A stretch of DNA of 64,000 nucleotides from JAXDJJ01 sp034665745 (GTDB lineage: Bacteria; Actinomycetota; CADDZG01; WHSQ01): positions 1 through 64,000 of the forward strand of contig JAXDJJ010000062.1 of assembly GCA_034665745.1 (NCBI GenBank), given 5' to 3'. The notes under the pieces are model-generated. The model saw only the letters and a program-made list of their open reading frames with translations, made no database searches and had not been told where the DNA came from. Positions 15,382 through 24,549 of the stretch are shown here, piece by piece; position 1 is the stretch's first letter; the number at the start of each line of letters is the position of its first letter. The position numbers and the translations under genes were made by a program.

Positions 15382-18351
15382 ATGAAGCGTTCCGCCAACC
15401 TAGCCATCGCACTCGCCCTGTTCGCAGGGCTGCTGCCCGTCGTCACGGCGGGTGTCGCGTCCGCGCAGACAGACGGCACTCCCCTGGCGGTGGCTCGCGA
15501 CACGGAGCCCGTGGTTCTCACCGGTGCGAGCTTCGCGAAGTGGGCCGCTCCTGCAGACGCTGCAGTCAAGGCCCCCTCCGTTAACGGCAAGCGCTGCTTG
15601 GCTGCGCAGAACGGTGCCGAAGCGGTTCCTGGTGGATTCTTCGACGAAGAGCGTGACTGCACCCACAACACCTACGAAGAGCCTGACGCGTCGTCGTCGA
15701 CCGCAACCAACGAAGCCGTCACCGGCACGCCGACCGATCGGTTGCTCGGCTACCGCTGGACCGGTACTAAGTTCGAGCAGATCCCGTTCCAAGTGGACGA
15801 GATGCAGGTCCGCTACCTCTCTAACAACAACTCTGGTTTCGCCTTCTACTCCGAGACCGACCAGCACACGACCTATGTCTTCGACCGCGAGGCCTACCGC
15901 TGGACCGAGGATTACGGCAGCGAGCGACCGACCGATCCGATGGCGCCGTGCATCGCAAAGCCTTCAAGTGACGTCGCGCCCGACAAGGTCCCCGGTCTAG
16001 ACACAGACGACGAGCTCGCGTTCATGGCCAAGGATGCAGGGCAGCAGGCAGCCAGCACCGCGCCGTTGCCGACCGGGATCGTCGACTCTTACGAGGTCGG
16101 CGTGTTCGATCCCATCAGCGGCGGGACCTCTTACATCTACGTCATGAAAGCCGGCGACGAGGGACCGAAGCCACTATTCGATGCAACGAACGGATACGTC
16201 CGCTACGCACGCGATGACGCTGAGGACAAGAACATCTTCCTCTACTCGCAGAGCTCGTACGGCGACTACGGCGCAGCAGCGAAGGGCCCGTGGTACGACC
16301 CCGCGACCGGCATCTGTCACTCCGCCGAGGCAGAGTGGAAGCAGCGCCGCCCGAGCGATGCCGCAACCATCCGCACCCCCCGTTACCGCTTCCGCTATGA
16401 CGGTCGTTGGCTCATGACCGAGCTACGCGTCAACAACCACGACGACGGTACATCCACGAGCATCCCGACCGACGCCGCATACTCGACCGACCTGATCGAC
16501 CAGTGGAAAGCCCGTGCCTTCCAGCAACGCCCCGGTGGCGAGACACCTTGTTGCGGTTATGAGGAAGAGGTCAACAACTGGGGTGGTTCGTCGATCCTCA
16601 TGGGCGAGCGTTCCGGTCCCGTGCGGACGATCCGCGAGACATGGGGCGCCGACTCCGGCACGAACGTCATCCGCCGCGAGATCTTCTACCGCAGCGAGGT
16701 CCGCTTCGGGACCTATCTTCGGGTTCACGTGATCCCACCTGCAGACGGCATCTACGCACAGTGGGACTACAACGCAGGCATCGCCCAGCGCTATTACAAC
16801 TCGGTCCTCACCGCGCAGGGCCGGGCCGAAGGCGTGGCGATCGACGGTCAGGACGACGAGGTCTTCGGGAACTCGCGCATGCACGTCGCAAGCGATGGTG
16901 TGCGTATCGACGAGCTGACTCCCGGCGACGATGAGATCGTGGTCGGTGAACCCACTGACGGTTGTCCGCAGGACCCGATCGAAGACCCGACCGGTCAGTT
17001 GGACGGTGCCTGCATCAACAATGACATCGACTCCCCCGACCCGACCTTCTCCGGAACCAACGCCGGTCTCAACTGGGAAGAGGTCGCCGGCCCGTTCGGC
17101 ACGCTCGTGACTCGGACCGCGGTCAAGCAGTACACGCCGGGCGGAACCGCCCAGAGTTTGATGGCGGTCCCCTACTACCGTGACGATTCGTGTTTCGACG
17201 ACGGCACCGGTTCCAACCCCGGCCCCCACCTGCACAAGCGTTCCGTGGACGACGGCGAATATGCCGAGTTCGAGGGCGATGCACGCACGTGTTGGACGCC
17301 CGCCGACGGCACGCCTCCACCTGAGGGCGACGCGCACTTCTGGCAGGGCTCGATCGGGACCCACGGCATCCACATCCTTGCCATCGCCGATTCGGACAAC
17401 GCGGGGATGACGATCCCGTTGACCGAGATCGACGCGGAACAGCGCGTTGTCGTTCTCGAGTCCGACCCCGGCAACGTCGGCGACACGTACGGCCGCCAGA
17501 ACGAAAAGCCTCTCCTTGTCGTGGCACGGCCCGAGCGCAGAGACGCAGCTCCTCTTCCCGTCCCGACCAACCTGCCGCCGGCGCCCGGTCCCACGAGCAT
17601 CCCGAGCCCACCGAACCCGGGCCCGGTGCCCACCCCATGCGTGACCGATGGCCCGGGCCCCACCGAATGTCCCAAGCCCAAGCCGACGGCCTCGTCGTCG
17701 CCGACCGCGACCGCGAGCCCAACCGCCAAGCCGAAGCCAAGCTCGTCTCCTTCGGCAACCGCGCAGACGCAGACCGTCCAGGTCACCACGACCATCGCGA
17801 GCGACCGCTCGACACTGACCTCCGGCCGCGACCTCACCCTTTCCGGGGTAGTGACAGCACCACGCCAGTGCTCCGGCCCGTTCGATGTCGAGATCTCTAG
17901 GCGCTTGTTCGGAACCTCGACCTTCGAGCCGTTCGAGATGACCACGACCGCAAGCGACGGTGCGTGGAACGTCGTCTCACGCGCCGAGTACAACGCGTCC
18001 TACCGGGCGACCCCGGTGTCCAAGGGCAGCTGCCACGGCGAGAGCTCGACACCGATCGACGTCACTGCCCATGCTGCAGTTGAGCTGACCGGAACCGGAA
18101 GCTGCGTCGGCGGCAACGATCCGCAGCCGATGATGGTGAAGGGCACGGTGGCTCCGGATGCCGCAGGGACGAAAGTCGTGCTCCAGGCCCGATCGAAGAA
18201 CCGTTGGATAAAGGTCGATTCCGCCAAACTCGACAAGGGCTCACGCTTCTCGCTGAGCTCGACGGTCTGCACCGGGAAGTTCCGAGTGTCATGGCCGCAA
18301 CAGACGGACCTCAACCTTTCCGGGACGAAGGGCTTCCGCCTCCACAGGTAG
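15382..18351 (+). CDS. Secreted paralogue with proline/serine linker and Ig-like tail
   Basis: The product has 989 residues with signal peptide ending TAGVASAQ; AGGAGAG precedes the ATG. Residues 1 to about 720 are paralogous to the preceding protein (DTEPVVLTGASFAKW, TWGADSGTNV, PYYRDDSCFDDGTG). The CxxCH site of the paralogue is replaced by GTHGIH. A low-complexity Pro/Thr/Ser/Lys linker follows (about 730-795, for example KPKPTASSSPTATASP), typical of secreted modular proteins. Two Ig-like beta domains then close the protein, one beginning TTTIASDRSTLTSGRDLTL and one TAHAAVELTGTGSC. The tail may anchor it to the cell surface or a polymer. The function is unknown. Confidence 0.65.
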   Translation: MKRSANLAIALALFAGLLPVVTAGVASAQTDGTPLAVARDTEPVVLTGASFAKWAAPADAAVKAPSVNGKRCLAAQNGAEAVPGGFFDEERDCTHNTYEEPDASSSTATNEAVTGTPTDRLLGYRWTGTKFEQIPFQVDEMQVRYLSNNNSGFAFYSETDQHTTYVFDREAYRWTEDYGSERPTDPMAPCIAKPSSDVAPDKVPGLDTDDELAFMAKDAGQQAASTAPLPTGIVDSYEVGVFDPISGGTSYIYVMKAGDEGPKPLFDATNGYVRYARDDAEDKNIFLYSQSSYGDYGAAAKGPWYDPATGICHSAEAEWKQRRPSDAATIRTPRYRFRYDGRWLMTELRVNNHDDGTSTSIPTDAAYSTDLIDQWKARAFQQRPGGETPCCGYEEEVNNWGGSSILMGERSGPVRTIRETWGADSGTNVIRREIFYRSEVRFGTYLRVHVIPPADGIYAQWDYNAGIAQRYYNSVLTAQGRAEGVAIDGQDDEVFGNSRMHVASDGVRIDELTPGDDEIVVGEPTDGCPQDPIEDPTGQLDGACINNDIDSPDPTFSGTNAGLNWEEVAGPFGTLVTRTAVKQYTPGGTAQSLMAVPYYRDDSCFDDGTGSNPGPHLHKRSVDDGEYAEFEGDARTCWTPADGTPPPEGDAHFWQGSIGTHGIHILAIADSDNAGMTIPLTEIDAEQRVVVLESDPGNVGDTYGRQNEKPLLVVARPERRDAAPLPVPTNLPPAPGPTSIPSPPNPGPVPTPCVTDGPGPTECPKPKPTASSSPTATASPTAKPKPSSSPSATAQTQTVQVTTTIASDRSTLTSGRDLTLSGVVTAPRQCSGPFDVEISRRLFGTSTFEPFEMTTTASDGAWNVVSRAEYNASYRATPVSKGSCHGESSTPIDVTAHAAVELTGTGSCVGGNDPQPMMVKGTVAPDAAGTKVVLQARSKNRWIKVDSAKLDKGSRFSLSSTVCTGKFRVSWPQQTDLNLSGTKGFRLHR

Positions 18352-18408
18352 GCTTGGTCTCCTAGGTCACGACGCCCGTTCCGCGTCATCTACCCGGAGG
18401 AGACCCAC

Positions 18409-19569
18409 ATGCCTGAAGCCGTCATCGTCGCAACCGCACGCACCCCGATCGGCCGCGCCAAGAAGGGTGTCCTCGCGGATGTACGCCCCGATGACCTTCT
18501 CGCGTTCGCCCTGCGAGATGTGATGAGCAAAGTGCCCGAGGTCGACACCGGCGAGATCGTCGACGTGATGGTCGGTTGCGGCTTCCCCGAGGCCAAGCAG
18601 GGCATGAACCTGGCACGTCGCGGCGCGCTGCTCGCCGGCTTCCCCGAGCACGTTCCCGGGACGACGGTCAACCGCTTCTGTGCCTCGAGTCTGCAGACGA
18701 TCCGCATGGCGTTCCACGCGATCAAGGCCGGTGAAGGCGATGTCTTCCTTGCCGGTGGGGTCGAGTCCATCTCACAGGTTGACGGCTACCCGAAGGACGT
18801 GGACGAGCTGCACCCCAAGCTGTTTGGGGATGACGCAGAGATCGCGAACGTCTACATCCCGATGGGCATGACGGCCGAGAACGTCGCCGAGCAGTACGAC
18901 GTGAGCCGCGAGGACATGGATCGCTTCGCCCAGCAGTCACAAGAGCGTGCGATTGCTGCGCAGGAGTCCGGTTTCTTCGGCCGTGAGATCACGGCCTACA
19001 CGAAGGCCGACGGCACCCTCGTCGACAGAGACGATGGCCCTCGTGCCAGCTCGACCCTCGAGAAGCTGCAGTCACTCGAACCGGCGTTCAAGCCTGGCGG
19101 CAAGGTCACCGCAGGCAACGCGTGTCCGTTGAACGACGGTGCAGCCGCCGTCCTGGTCATGAGCGAAGAGCGCGCCAGCCAGCTGGGCCTCAAGCCACGG
19201 GCGCGCATCATCGCGTCGAGCGTTTCCGGCATCGCCCCGGAGATCATGGGTGTGGGTCCGATCGAGGCCGTTCGCAAGGTGCTCAAGCAGGCCGGCATGT
19301 CGATCGACAACATCGACACGATGGAGCTTAACGAGGCTTTCGCCGCTCAGGTCATCCCCGTCTGTCGCGAGGTCGGGATCGACCCGTTCTCGGACAAGCT
19401 CAACCCGCACGGTGGTGCGATCGCACTCGGCCACCCCTACGGCATGACCGGAGCTCGCATCATGGGCACGCTGTTGAACGACCTGGAGACACACGAGAAG
19501 ACGATCGGTCTCGAAACGATGTGTGTCGGTGGCGGCCAGGGCATGGCCATGATCATCGAGCGCCTGTAG
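18409..19569 (+). CDS. Thiolase (acetyl-CoA C-acyltransferase)
   Basis: The product has 386 residues, the usual thiolase length. All three active-site blocks are intact: NRFCASSLQTI with the acyl-accepting Cys91, GHPYGMTGAR with the catalytic histidine, and ETMCVGGGQGMAM with the second cysteine. It forms or cleaves 3-ketoacyl-CoA in the cytoplasm. The preference between degradative (fatty-acid oxidation) and biosynthetic (acetoacetyl-CoA) use cannot be read from the sequence. GGAGGAG precedes the ATG by seven bases. It is not overlapped by neighbours; a TAGGCT box at the preceding stop codon may be its promoter. Confidence 0.92.
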   Translation: MPEAVIVATARTPIGRAKKGVLADVRPDDLLAFALRDVMSKVPEVDTGEIVDVMVGCGFPEAKQGMNLARRGALLAGFPEHVPGTTVNRFCASSLQTIRMAFHAIKAGEGDVFLAGGVESISQVDGYPKDVDELHPKLFGDDAEIANVYIPMGMTAENVAEQYDVSREDMDRFAQQSQERAIAAQESGFFGREITAYTKADGTLVDRDDGPRASSTLEKLQSLEPAFKPGGKVTAGNACPLNDGAAAVLVMSEERASQLGLKPRARIIASSVSGIAPEIMGVGPIEAVRKVLKQAGMSIDNIDTMELNEAFAAQVIPVCREVGIDPFSDKLNPHGGAIALGHPYGMTGARIMGTLLNDLETHEKTIGLETMCVGGGQGMAMIIERL

Positions 19570-19575
19570 GTCGCC

Positions 19576-19935
19576 TTAGGCGGCGGGTGCCAGGAGCCCT
19601 TCACATACCGGGATCAGCTGGCCGATCTCGTTCTTGACGAGGAAGGTATCGGCCCACATCGGGGCATCGGTCAGGACCGCCGAGAACGCCACGATCTTGC
19701 AGTCGGGACAGTGCTTGCGGATGAACTCCGCGGCCTTCGACCCGTCCCAGCGCGGCATGAAGAAATCGAGCACCACCACGTCGGGGGTTAGGTCGGCGGC
19801 GAGCATCGCGCCCTCGAAACCGTCCGCGGCTACCCCACCGATGCGGAAGCCGCCATGCATCTGGAAGACGGCCGATAGCAGCTCGCGCATGCTCGCGTCG
19901 TCGTCTACTAACAGCACCACCGGTCGCTTCGCCAT
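19576..19935 (-). CDS. Single-domain response regulator
   Basis: This receiver-only protein has about 119 residues. MAKRPVVLLVDDDASMREL gives the acidic pocket, VVVLDFFMP gives the phosphorylated Asp57, and FSA and LVKNE give the conserved Ser and Lys. There is no output domain, so it must signal through another protein or act as a phosphate sink. An in-frame TTG at 19971 would add 12 residues; ATG 19935 matches the family N-terminus better. It lies 66 bases downstream of a histidine kinase on the same strand, its likely partner. Confidence 0.85.
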   Translation of the reverse strand: MAKRPVVLLVDDDASMRELLSAVFQMHGGFRIGGVAADGFEGAMLAADLTPDVVVLDFFMPRWDGSKAAEFIRKHCPDCKIVAFSAVLTDAPMWADTFLVKNEIGQLIPVCEGLLAPAA

Positions 19936-20001
19936 GGGCTCATCGTGACCGTGACCCCCGAGGGTCAGCAATAGCCCGAATTGTCTATTTGTCCTGACCC
20001 G

Positions 20002-21381
20002 TTAGGCCGAACGCGTATGACGCTGGGAGACCGCGACCGCACCCCCGCGCGGCAAGGTGACTTGGGCTTGGGTGCCGTTGCCGCTGCTCGAGATCTCGAA
20101 CCTCCCACCGTGATCGGCCACCAGTGTCGCCACGATGTGAAGGCCCAGTCCCGTGCCGCTCTGGATGTTCTCGTCTACGCGGACGAGGGGTTCTTTCACC
20201 AGCCTGAGATCGACAGGATCCATGCCTGGACCCTCATCCGTCACGCTGATCACGATCGAGTTGCGGTACGAATCGAGCGACAGGCGGACCCTGCCTTTGG
20301 TGTAGCGCAACGCGTTATCCACGAGGTTCTGGACGGCCTGCTCGACCACGAACGGGTCGATCTCGCCGGTCACCTCCGAAGCGGGCAGAGCAACGTCGAG
20401 GCGCGCCTCGTCGTACGGGAGCCCTGCGCACGCTCGCTCTACTGAACGCCTGACGTCGTGGACGACACGATGGACGGTGACGCCCTCGAGCTCGACCCGG
20501 GCAGCTTCGAGGATCCGTTCCACGAGCATCTTCAAGCGCCCGCCTTGCTCCTGGATCGATCGAGCGAACTCGAGCTTCGTCTCGTCGGGCAAGCGCTCCC
20601 AGTGATGTTCGAGGGTGCTCGAGTAGCCGATGATCGAAGTGAGGGGTGTCCGCAATTCGTGAGACACCGTTTGAAGGAAGCGGGACTTCACGACGTTCGC
20701 GGCTCTCAGGTAGGCAACCGAGGCACGATCCTTGGCCATGACGTGTGCCCGTTCAAGCGCACGTGCGGCCCCGTCCGTGAACCGCTCTAGGACCTCCATA
20801 AGGTCCGGATCGTCAGCACCACGCGGCAATGCGAGCTGAAGCATCCCGATCTCGACGCCATCGACAACCAGCGGAAGGTCCACCATCTCGACGATCTCTA
20901 GAGCTGCTGGGTTGACGACAACTGCGTGCCTGCGGGCAACGCTGACCTCACCAACGTCATCGTCGAACGTCCGAACCGCTCCACCCTCTGCACCGACGAG
21001 GTCGATGGCCGCATCGAGAACGACATCCAAGACGTCTTGGATCATCAAGGGGGCGTTGAGCCGGTCCCCGGCATCGAGCAGGGACGACAGCACATCCAGG
21101 CGATTCTGGAGGCCGATAGATGCGTCGCGATAGCGCTCGGTCAGCTGAGCGTGGGCGTTCAGAGACCGGTCACGCTCGATCACAAGTGCGACGAAACCCG
21201 CCGTGAGTGCCAGGATCCCCCAGCGAGCTGCCCCAGGGGTTAGTTGAAGGGGCGCCAGGATGTCTGGATCGAGTGAGCTGAGCACGACGGACAGGAGAGC
21301 AAAGGCTCCGAGGAGCACCGAAACCGAGGCCAGCAGGCGACTTCTTCGCCTCTGGATCTCTGCCGTGGTCAAGCGATCCAC
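20002..21381 (-). CDS. Membrane sensor histidine kinase with GAF-like domain
   Basis: The product has 459 residues. Two N-terminal membrane helices (about 17-37 and 55-68) are separated by a short loop. They are followed by a coiled coil and a GAF-like sensor region (about 105-210, NAPLMIQDVLDVVLDAA through VVDGVEIGMLQLALP). The HisKA motif FLQTVSHELRTPLTSIIGY carries the phosphoacceptor His241. The HATPase domain shows NLVDNALRY, VTDEGPGMD and GTGLGLHIV. With almost no periplasmic loop, the signal is probably sensed in the cytoplasm or membrane. It is transcribed with the receiver-only regulator and divergently from the BNR protein genes. Confidence 0.88.
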   Translation of the reverse strand: MDRLTTAEIQRRRSRLLASVSVLLGAFALLSVVLSSLDPDILAPLQLTPGAARWGILALTAGFVALVIERDRSLNAHAQLTERYRDASIGLQNRLDVLSSLLDAGDRLNAPLMIQDVLDVVLDAAIDLVGAEGGAVRTFDDDVGEVSVARRHAVVVNPAALEIVEMVDLPLVVDGVEIGMLQLALPRGADDPDLMEVLERFTDGAARALERAHVMAKDRASVAYLRAANVVKSRFLQTVSHELRTPLTSIIGYSSTLEHHWERLPDETKLEFARSIQEQGGRLKMLVERILEAARVELEGVTVHRVVHDVRRSVERACAGLPYDEARLDVALPASEVTGEIDPFVVEQAVQNLVDNALRYTKGRVRLSLDSYRNSIVISVTDEGPGMDPVDLRLVKEPLVRVDENIQSGTGLGLHIVATLVADHGGRFEISSSGNGTQAQVTLPRGGAVAVSQRHTRSA

Positions 21382-21519
21382 GGACGGCCGCCTTTCCCGT
21401 CATGACCCGAAATGACTAGTTATCTAGGGCATCGGCATCTAGGGTTGCGGCCTTGAGGGAGGGAACCGCCCCCTGAGGGCGAACCAAAAAGGTCAAGACC
21501 ACCGGATGGAGGAATCGCT

Positions 21520-22947
21520 TTGCTGACTTCGACCACAAGACGCGCTGCCGTTGCTACGGTCGCCGTCGCGCTGATCGCAAGCCTCACCGCTCTCGTCGCA
21601 CCGAGCTCCAACGCTGTCGAGAAAGGTCGCGAGGGCACGGGCAAGACCGCCGTCGCTCACTATGCAGGAGCGGAAGTCATCAACGGCAACCACCGGGGAC
21701 CGGACCCTCGTTTGTTCCGCGTCGGTCTGGCTGCAGGCGAGCCAACCGTCGGTGCGAGCAACGAAGGAAACGTCTACTTCGTCGCCCTTCCCGGCGCCGC
21801 CACCAAGGTGCTGAAGTCCGGTGACGAGGGCCAGAGCTGGGAGGACATCTCTCCCACCCTTCCGACCGGACAGAACACCCACAGGATCAGCCTCGACCCA
21901 TACATCTACATGGACGACGCCGAGGGTGTCGACCGTCTCTTCACGATCGACCTCACCGTCGCGTGCTCCTACATGTCGTTCTCGGATGACGAGGGTGCGA
22001 GCTGGATCACGAACCCATTGGCATGTGGGCGACCAGTTAACGACCACCAGACGTTGTTCTCGGGTCCGCCCAAGAGCAGCCTCACGGTCAACTACCCGAA
22101 CGCTCTCTATTACTGCTGGAACGACGTCGCATCGTCATCGTGCTCGAAGTCGATCGATGGTGGGCTCACGTTCCGTCCCACCGGCTTCCCTGCCTACCCG
22201 GGCGTAGACGCCACGGGGGGCGGCGGTTTCTGCGGTGGCCTTCACGGACACGGTCATGTCGACCAACAGGGCAACGTCTACCTGCCACGCGAGTACTGCG
22301 GCCAGCCCTGGCTCGCGATCAGCAATGACGAGGGCACGACGTGGACGAACGTGCAGATCGCAAAGAACGGGGCCGAGGGCAGTGACCCCAGCGTCGCGGT
22401 CGACCGCAAGGGCAACATCTATTACATGTGGGTGGCGAGAGACCGCCTCCCCTACCTCTCGATCTCGAAGGACCACGGCAAGTCGTGGTCCAAGCCGATG
22501 ATGGTTGGTGCTCCCGGTGTAACCGAGGCGAACCTCCCGTCGCTCGACGTCGGCCTGGGTGGCACCGGCAAGGTTGCGATGGTCTATTACGGCAGCGAGA
22601 ACTCCCGCTTCCCCAAGTGCAAGCGTGACTGCACCGACAAGGATTACGCGAAGACGACGTGGAACGGCTACATGGCCGTCACCTCCAACGCCTTGGACAA
22701 GAACCCGATCTTCTACTCGACCACCGTCAATGAGAAGAGCGACCCCTTGAAGCGCAAGACCTGCGGCCCCGGTCGCTGCGACACCGTGGTCTACGACTTC
22801 ATCGACGTCGTGATCGCACCCGACGGCCAGGTGTGGAGCGCATTCGTCGACGCCTGCACGATCACGTGTTCTGGTCCCGAAGGTCTCCAGGACGGCGGGA
22901 ATGACGGGATCGTGGGCCACCTCGTGGGCGGTCCCAACCTCCAGTAG
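21520..22947 (+). CDS. Secreted BNR-repeat (sialidase-fold) protein, copy 1
   Basis: The product has 475 residues, starting at TTG 21520 after GGAGGA. The signal peptide is RRAAVATVAVALIASLTALV to about SNA. The rest is a six-bladed propeller of sialidase type with Asp-box-like turns (KSGDEGQSWEDI, SDDEGASW, SNDEGTTW, SKDHGKSW). It shares LACGRPVNDHQTLFSGPP, CGGLHGHGHV and ETCGPGRC-like blocks with the next gene, so the two arose by tandem duplication. The arginine triad of true sialidases cannot be identified with confidence, so enzymatic activity is not claimed. The upstream region holds two ATCTAGGG direct repeats (21422-21429, 21437-21444). Confidence 0.78.
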   Translation: MLTSTTRRAAVATVAVALIASLTALVAPSSNAVEKGREGTGKTAVAHYAGAEVINGNHRGPDPRLFRVGLAAGEPTVGASNEGNVYFVALPGAATKVLKSGDEGQSWEDISPTLPTGQNTHRISLDPYIYMDDAEGVDRLFTIDLTVACSYMSFSDDEGASWITNPLACGRPVNDHQTLFSGPPKSSLTVNYPNALYYCWNDVASSSCSKSIDGGLTFRPTGFPAYPGVDATGGGGFCGGLHGHGHVDQQGNVYLPREYCGQPWLAISNDEGTTWTNVQIAKNGAEGSDPSVAVDRKGNIYYMWVARDRLPYLSISKDHGKSWSKPMMVGAPGVTEANLPSLDVGLGGTGKVAMVYYGSENSRFPKCKRDCTDKDYAKTTWNGYMAVTSNALDKNPIFYSTTVNEKSDPLKRKTCGPGRCDTVVYDFIDVVIAPDGQVWSAFVDACTITCSGPEGLQDGGNDGIVGHLVGGPNLQ

Positions 22948-23019
22948 GCCCTCAGCACCGGGAGGGATGGTTCTGCCTACGGCGAACCACTATGGAACGT
23001 CTGCCCCACGGAGGTCCTT

Positions 23020-24549
23020 GTGGTCCTGGATCGCGCACTAACCAAGCTCAGCACCGCCGCGCTCGCTCTCGCAGTGGTCGCATCGTTCATGCTGACCGAG
23101 GCACCCCGCAGGGCTAACGCCGAAACCGGTGACCAAGGTGCCGGCGGCAAGGCGGTCGCCCACTTCGCTGGGGGCCGGGTCATCCCAGGCAACCACAAAG
23201 GGCCCGTCTCGAAGCTGTTCCGTCCGAAAGACGGTTCAGGCGCACCGCTGAAGTCGGGCGAGCCCACCCTCGGTGTCACGAACGAAGACAACGTCTTCTA
23301 CACGGCCATCCAGGGCAACACGCGGGTCGAGGTCGTGCGCTCGAAGGATGACGGCAAGTCATGGGAGATCGTGTCGCCCACCCTGCCGAATGGGCGCAAC
23401 GCCCAGATCGTGTCGTTCGATCCCTACCTCTACGTCGACGACGCCGAGGGAGCCGACCGCATCTTCACGATCGACCTCACCGTCGCGTGCGCCTATCTGT
23501 CGTTCAGCGATGACGAGGGCGAGTCGTGGACCACGAACCCATTGGCGTGTGGCCGCCCGGTGAACGACCACCAGACATTGTTCTCCGGCCCCCCTGCCAT
23601 CAGCCCCACTTTGAACTACCCGAACGTTGTCTATTACTGCTGGAACGACATCGGTTCGTCGTCATGTTCCAAGTCTCTCGATGGTGGCATCACGTTCGTG
23701 CCCACCGGCACACCGGCGTTCAACGGTTACGACCCGAACGCCGAGACGCCCGGCCCCCCCGAGAGCCCCACCGGCCACAGGCCCGCCAACTGCGGAGGGC
23801 TTCATGGCCACGGACACGTCGGGGCCGACGGAACCGTTTACATCCCGAAAGGCCACTGCGGTCAGCCATGGTTGGCGATAAGTCACGACGAGGGCGCAAC
23901 CTGGGACCGCGTTCAGGTTGCCGACAACGGCGTCGCCGATCATGAAGCCAGTGTCGCGACCGACGCGAAGGGCAACATCTATTACGTCTACATCGGTGCC
24001 GACCGCCTCGTCTATCTCGTGACCTCTAAAGACGGGGGCAAGAAATGGTCTAAGCCGTTGATGATCGCGGCCCCCAAGGTGAACGAGTCCGGTATCCCCA
24101 GCCTCGACGTTGGCGGGGTCGGCAAGATCGCCGTCGCCTACATGGGCACCACGAACTCACCCGGAAAGCCGTTCCCGAAGTCGCCGGGCACCCAGACGAA
24201 CCCCGACTGCCAGGTCGCGCAGCTCGACTGCCCGCCGCCCGCGGAGTACGCCAACACGACGTGGAATGGCTACGTCACGATCTCTGCCGACGCCCTGGAC
24301 AGCAATCCGGTGTTCTATTCGGCCCCCGTGAACTCGCCGAAGGATCCATTCAAGCGCGAGACCTGCGGACCGGGTCGCTGTGGACTAACGATCCTCGACT
24401 TCATCGATGTCGTCATCGCACCCGACGGCGAGGTCTGGAGCGCGTGGGTCGACGCGTGCACGTTGTCCTGTGCTGCGCAAGATGGAGCGAAAGACGCCGG
24501 TTCTGAAGCCGTCGTCGGCCACTTCGTCGGGGGGCCGAACCTCCGCTAA
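23020..24549 (+). CDS. Secreted BNR-repeat (sialidase-fold) protein, copy 2
   Basis: The product has 509 residues, starting at GTG 23020 after GGAGG. A signal-peptide-like N-terminus (LSTAALALAVVASFMLTEA) leads into the same propeller as the previous gene, with Asp-box-like turns SKDDGKSWEI, SDDEGESW, SHDEGATW and SKDGGKKW. Compared with copy 1 it has insertions in surface loops, including a proline-rich stretch (ETPGPPESPTGHRPANCGG). The eight or so cysteines are largely conserved between copies, suggesting extracellular disulfides. Its TAA overlaps the stop of the convergent dehalogenase gene by three bases. The function is unknown beyond the fold. Confidence 0.78.
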   Translation: MVLDRALTKLSTAALALAVVASFMLTEAPRRANAETGDQGAGGKAVAHFAGGRVIPGNHKGPVSKLFRPKDGSGAPLKSGEPTLGVTNEDNVFYTAIQGNTRVEVVRSKDDGKSWEIVSPTLPNGRNAQIVSFDPYLYVDDAEGADRIFTIDLTVACAYLSFSDDEGESWTTNPLACGRPVNDHQTLFSGPPAISPTLNYPNVVYYCWNDIGSSSCSKSLDGGITFVPTGTPAFNGYDPNAETPGPPESPTGHRPANCGGLHGHGHVGADGTVYIPKGHCGQPWLAISHDEGATWDRVQVADNGVADHEASVATDAKGNIYYVYIGADRLVYLVTSKDGGKKWSKPLMIAAPKVNESGIPSLDVGGVGKIAVAYMGTTNSPGKPFPKSPGTQTNPDCQVAQLDCPPPAEYANTTWNGYVTISADALDSNPVFYSAPVNSPKDPFKRETCGPGRCGLTILDFIDVVIAPDGEVWSAWVDACTLSCAAQDGAKDAGSEAVVGHFVGGPNLR

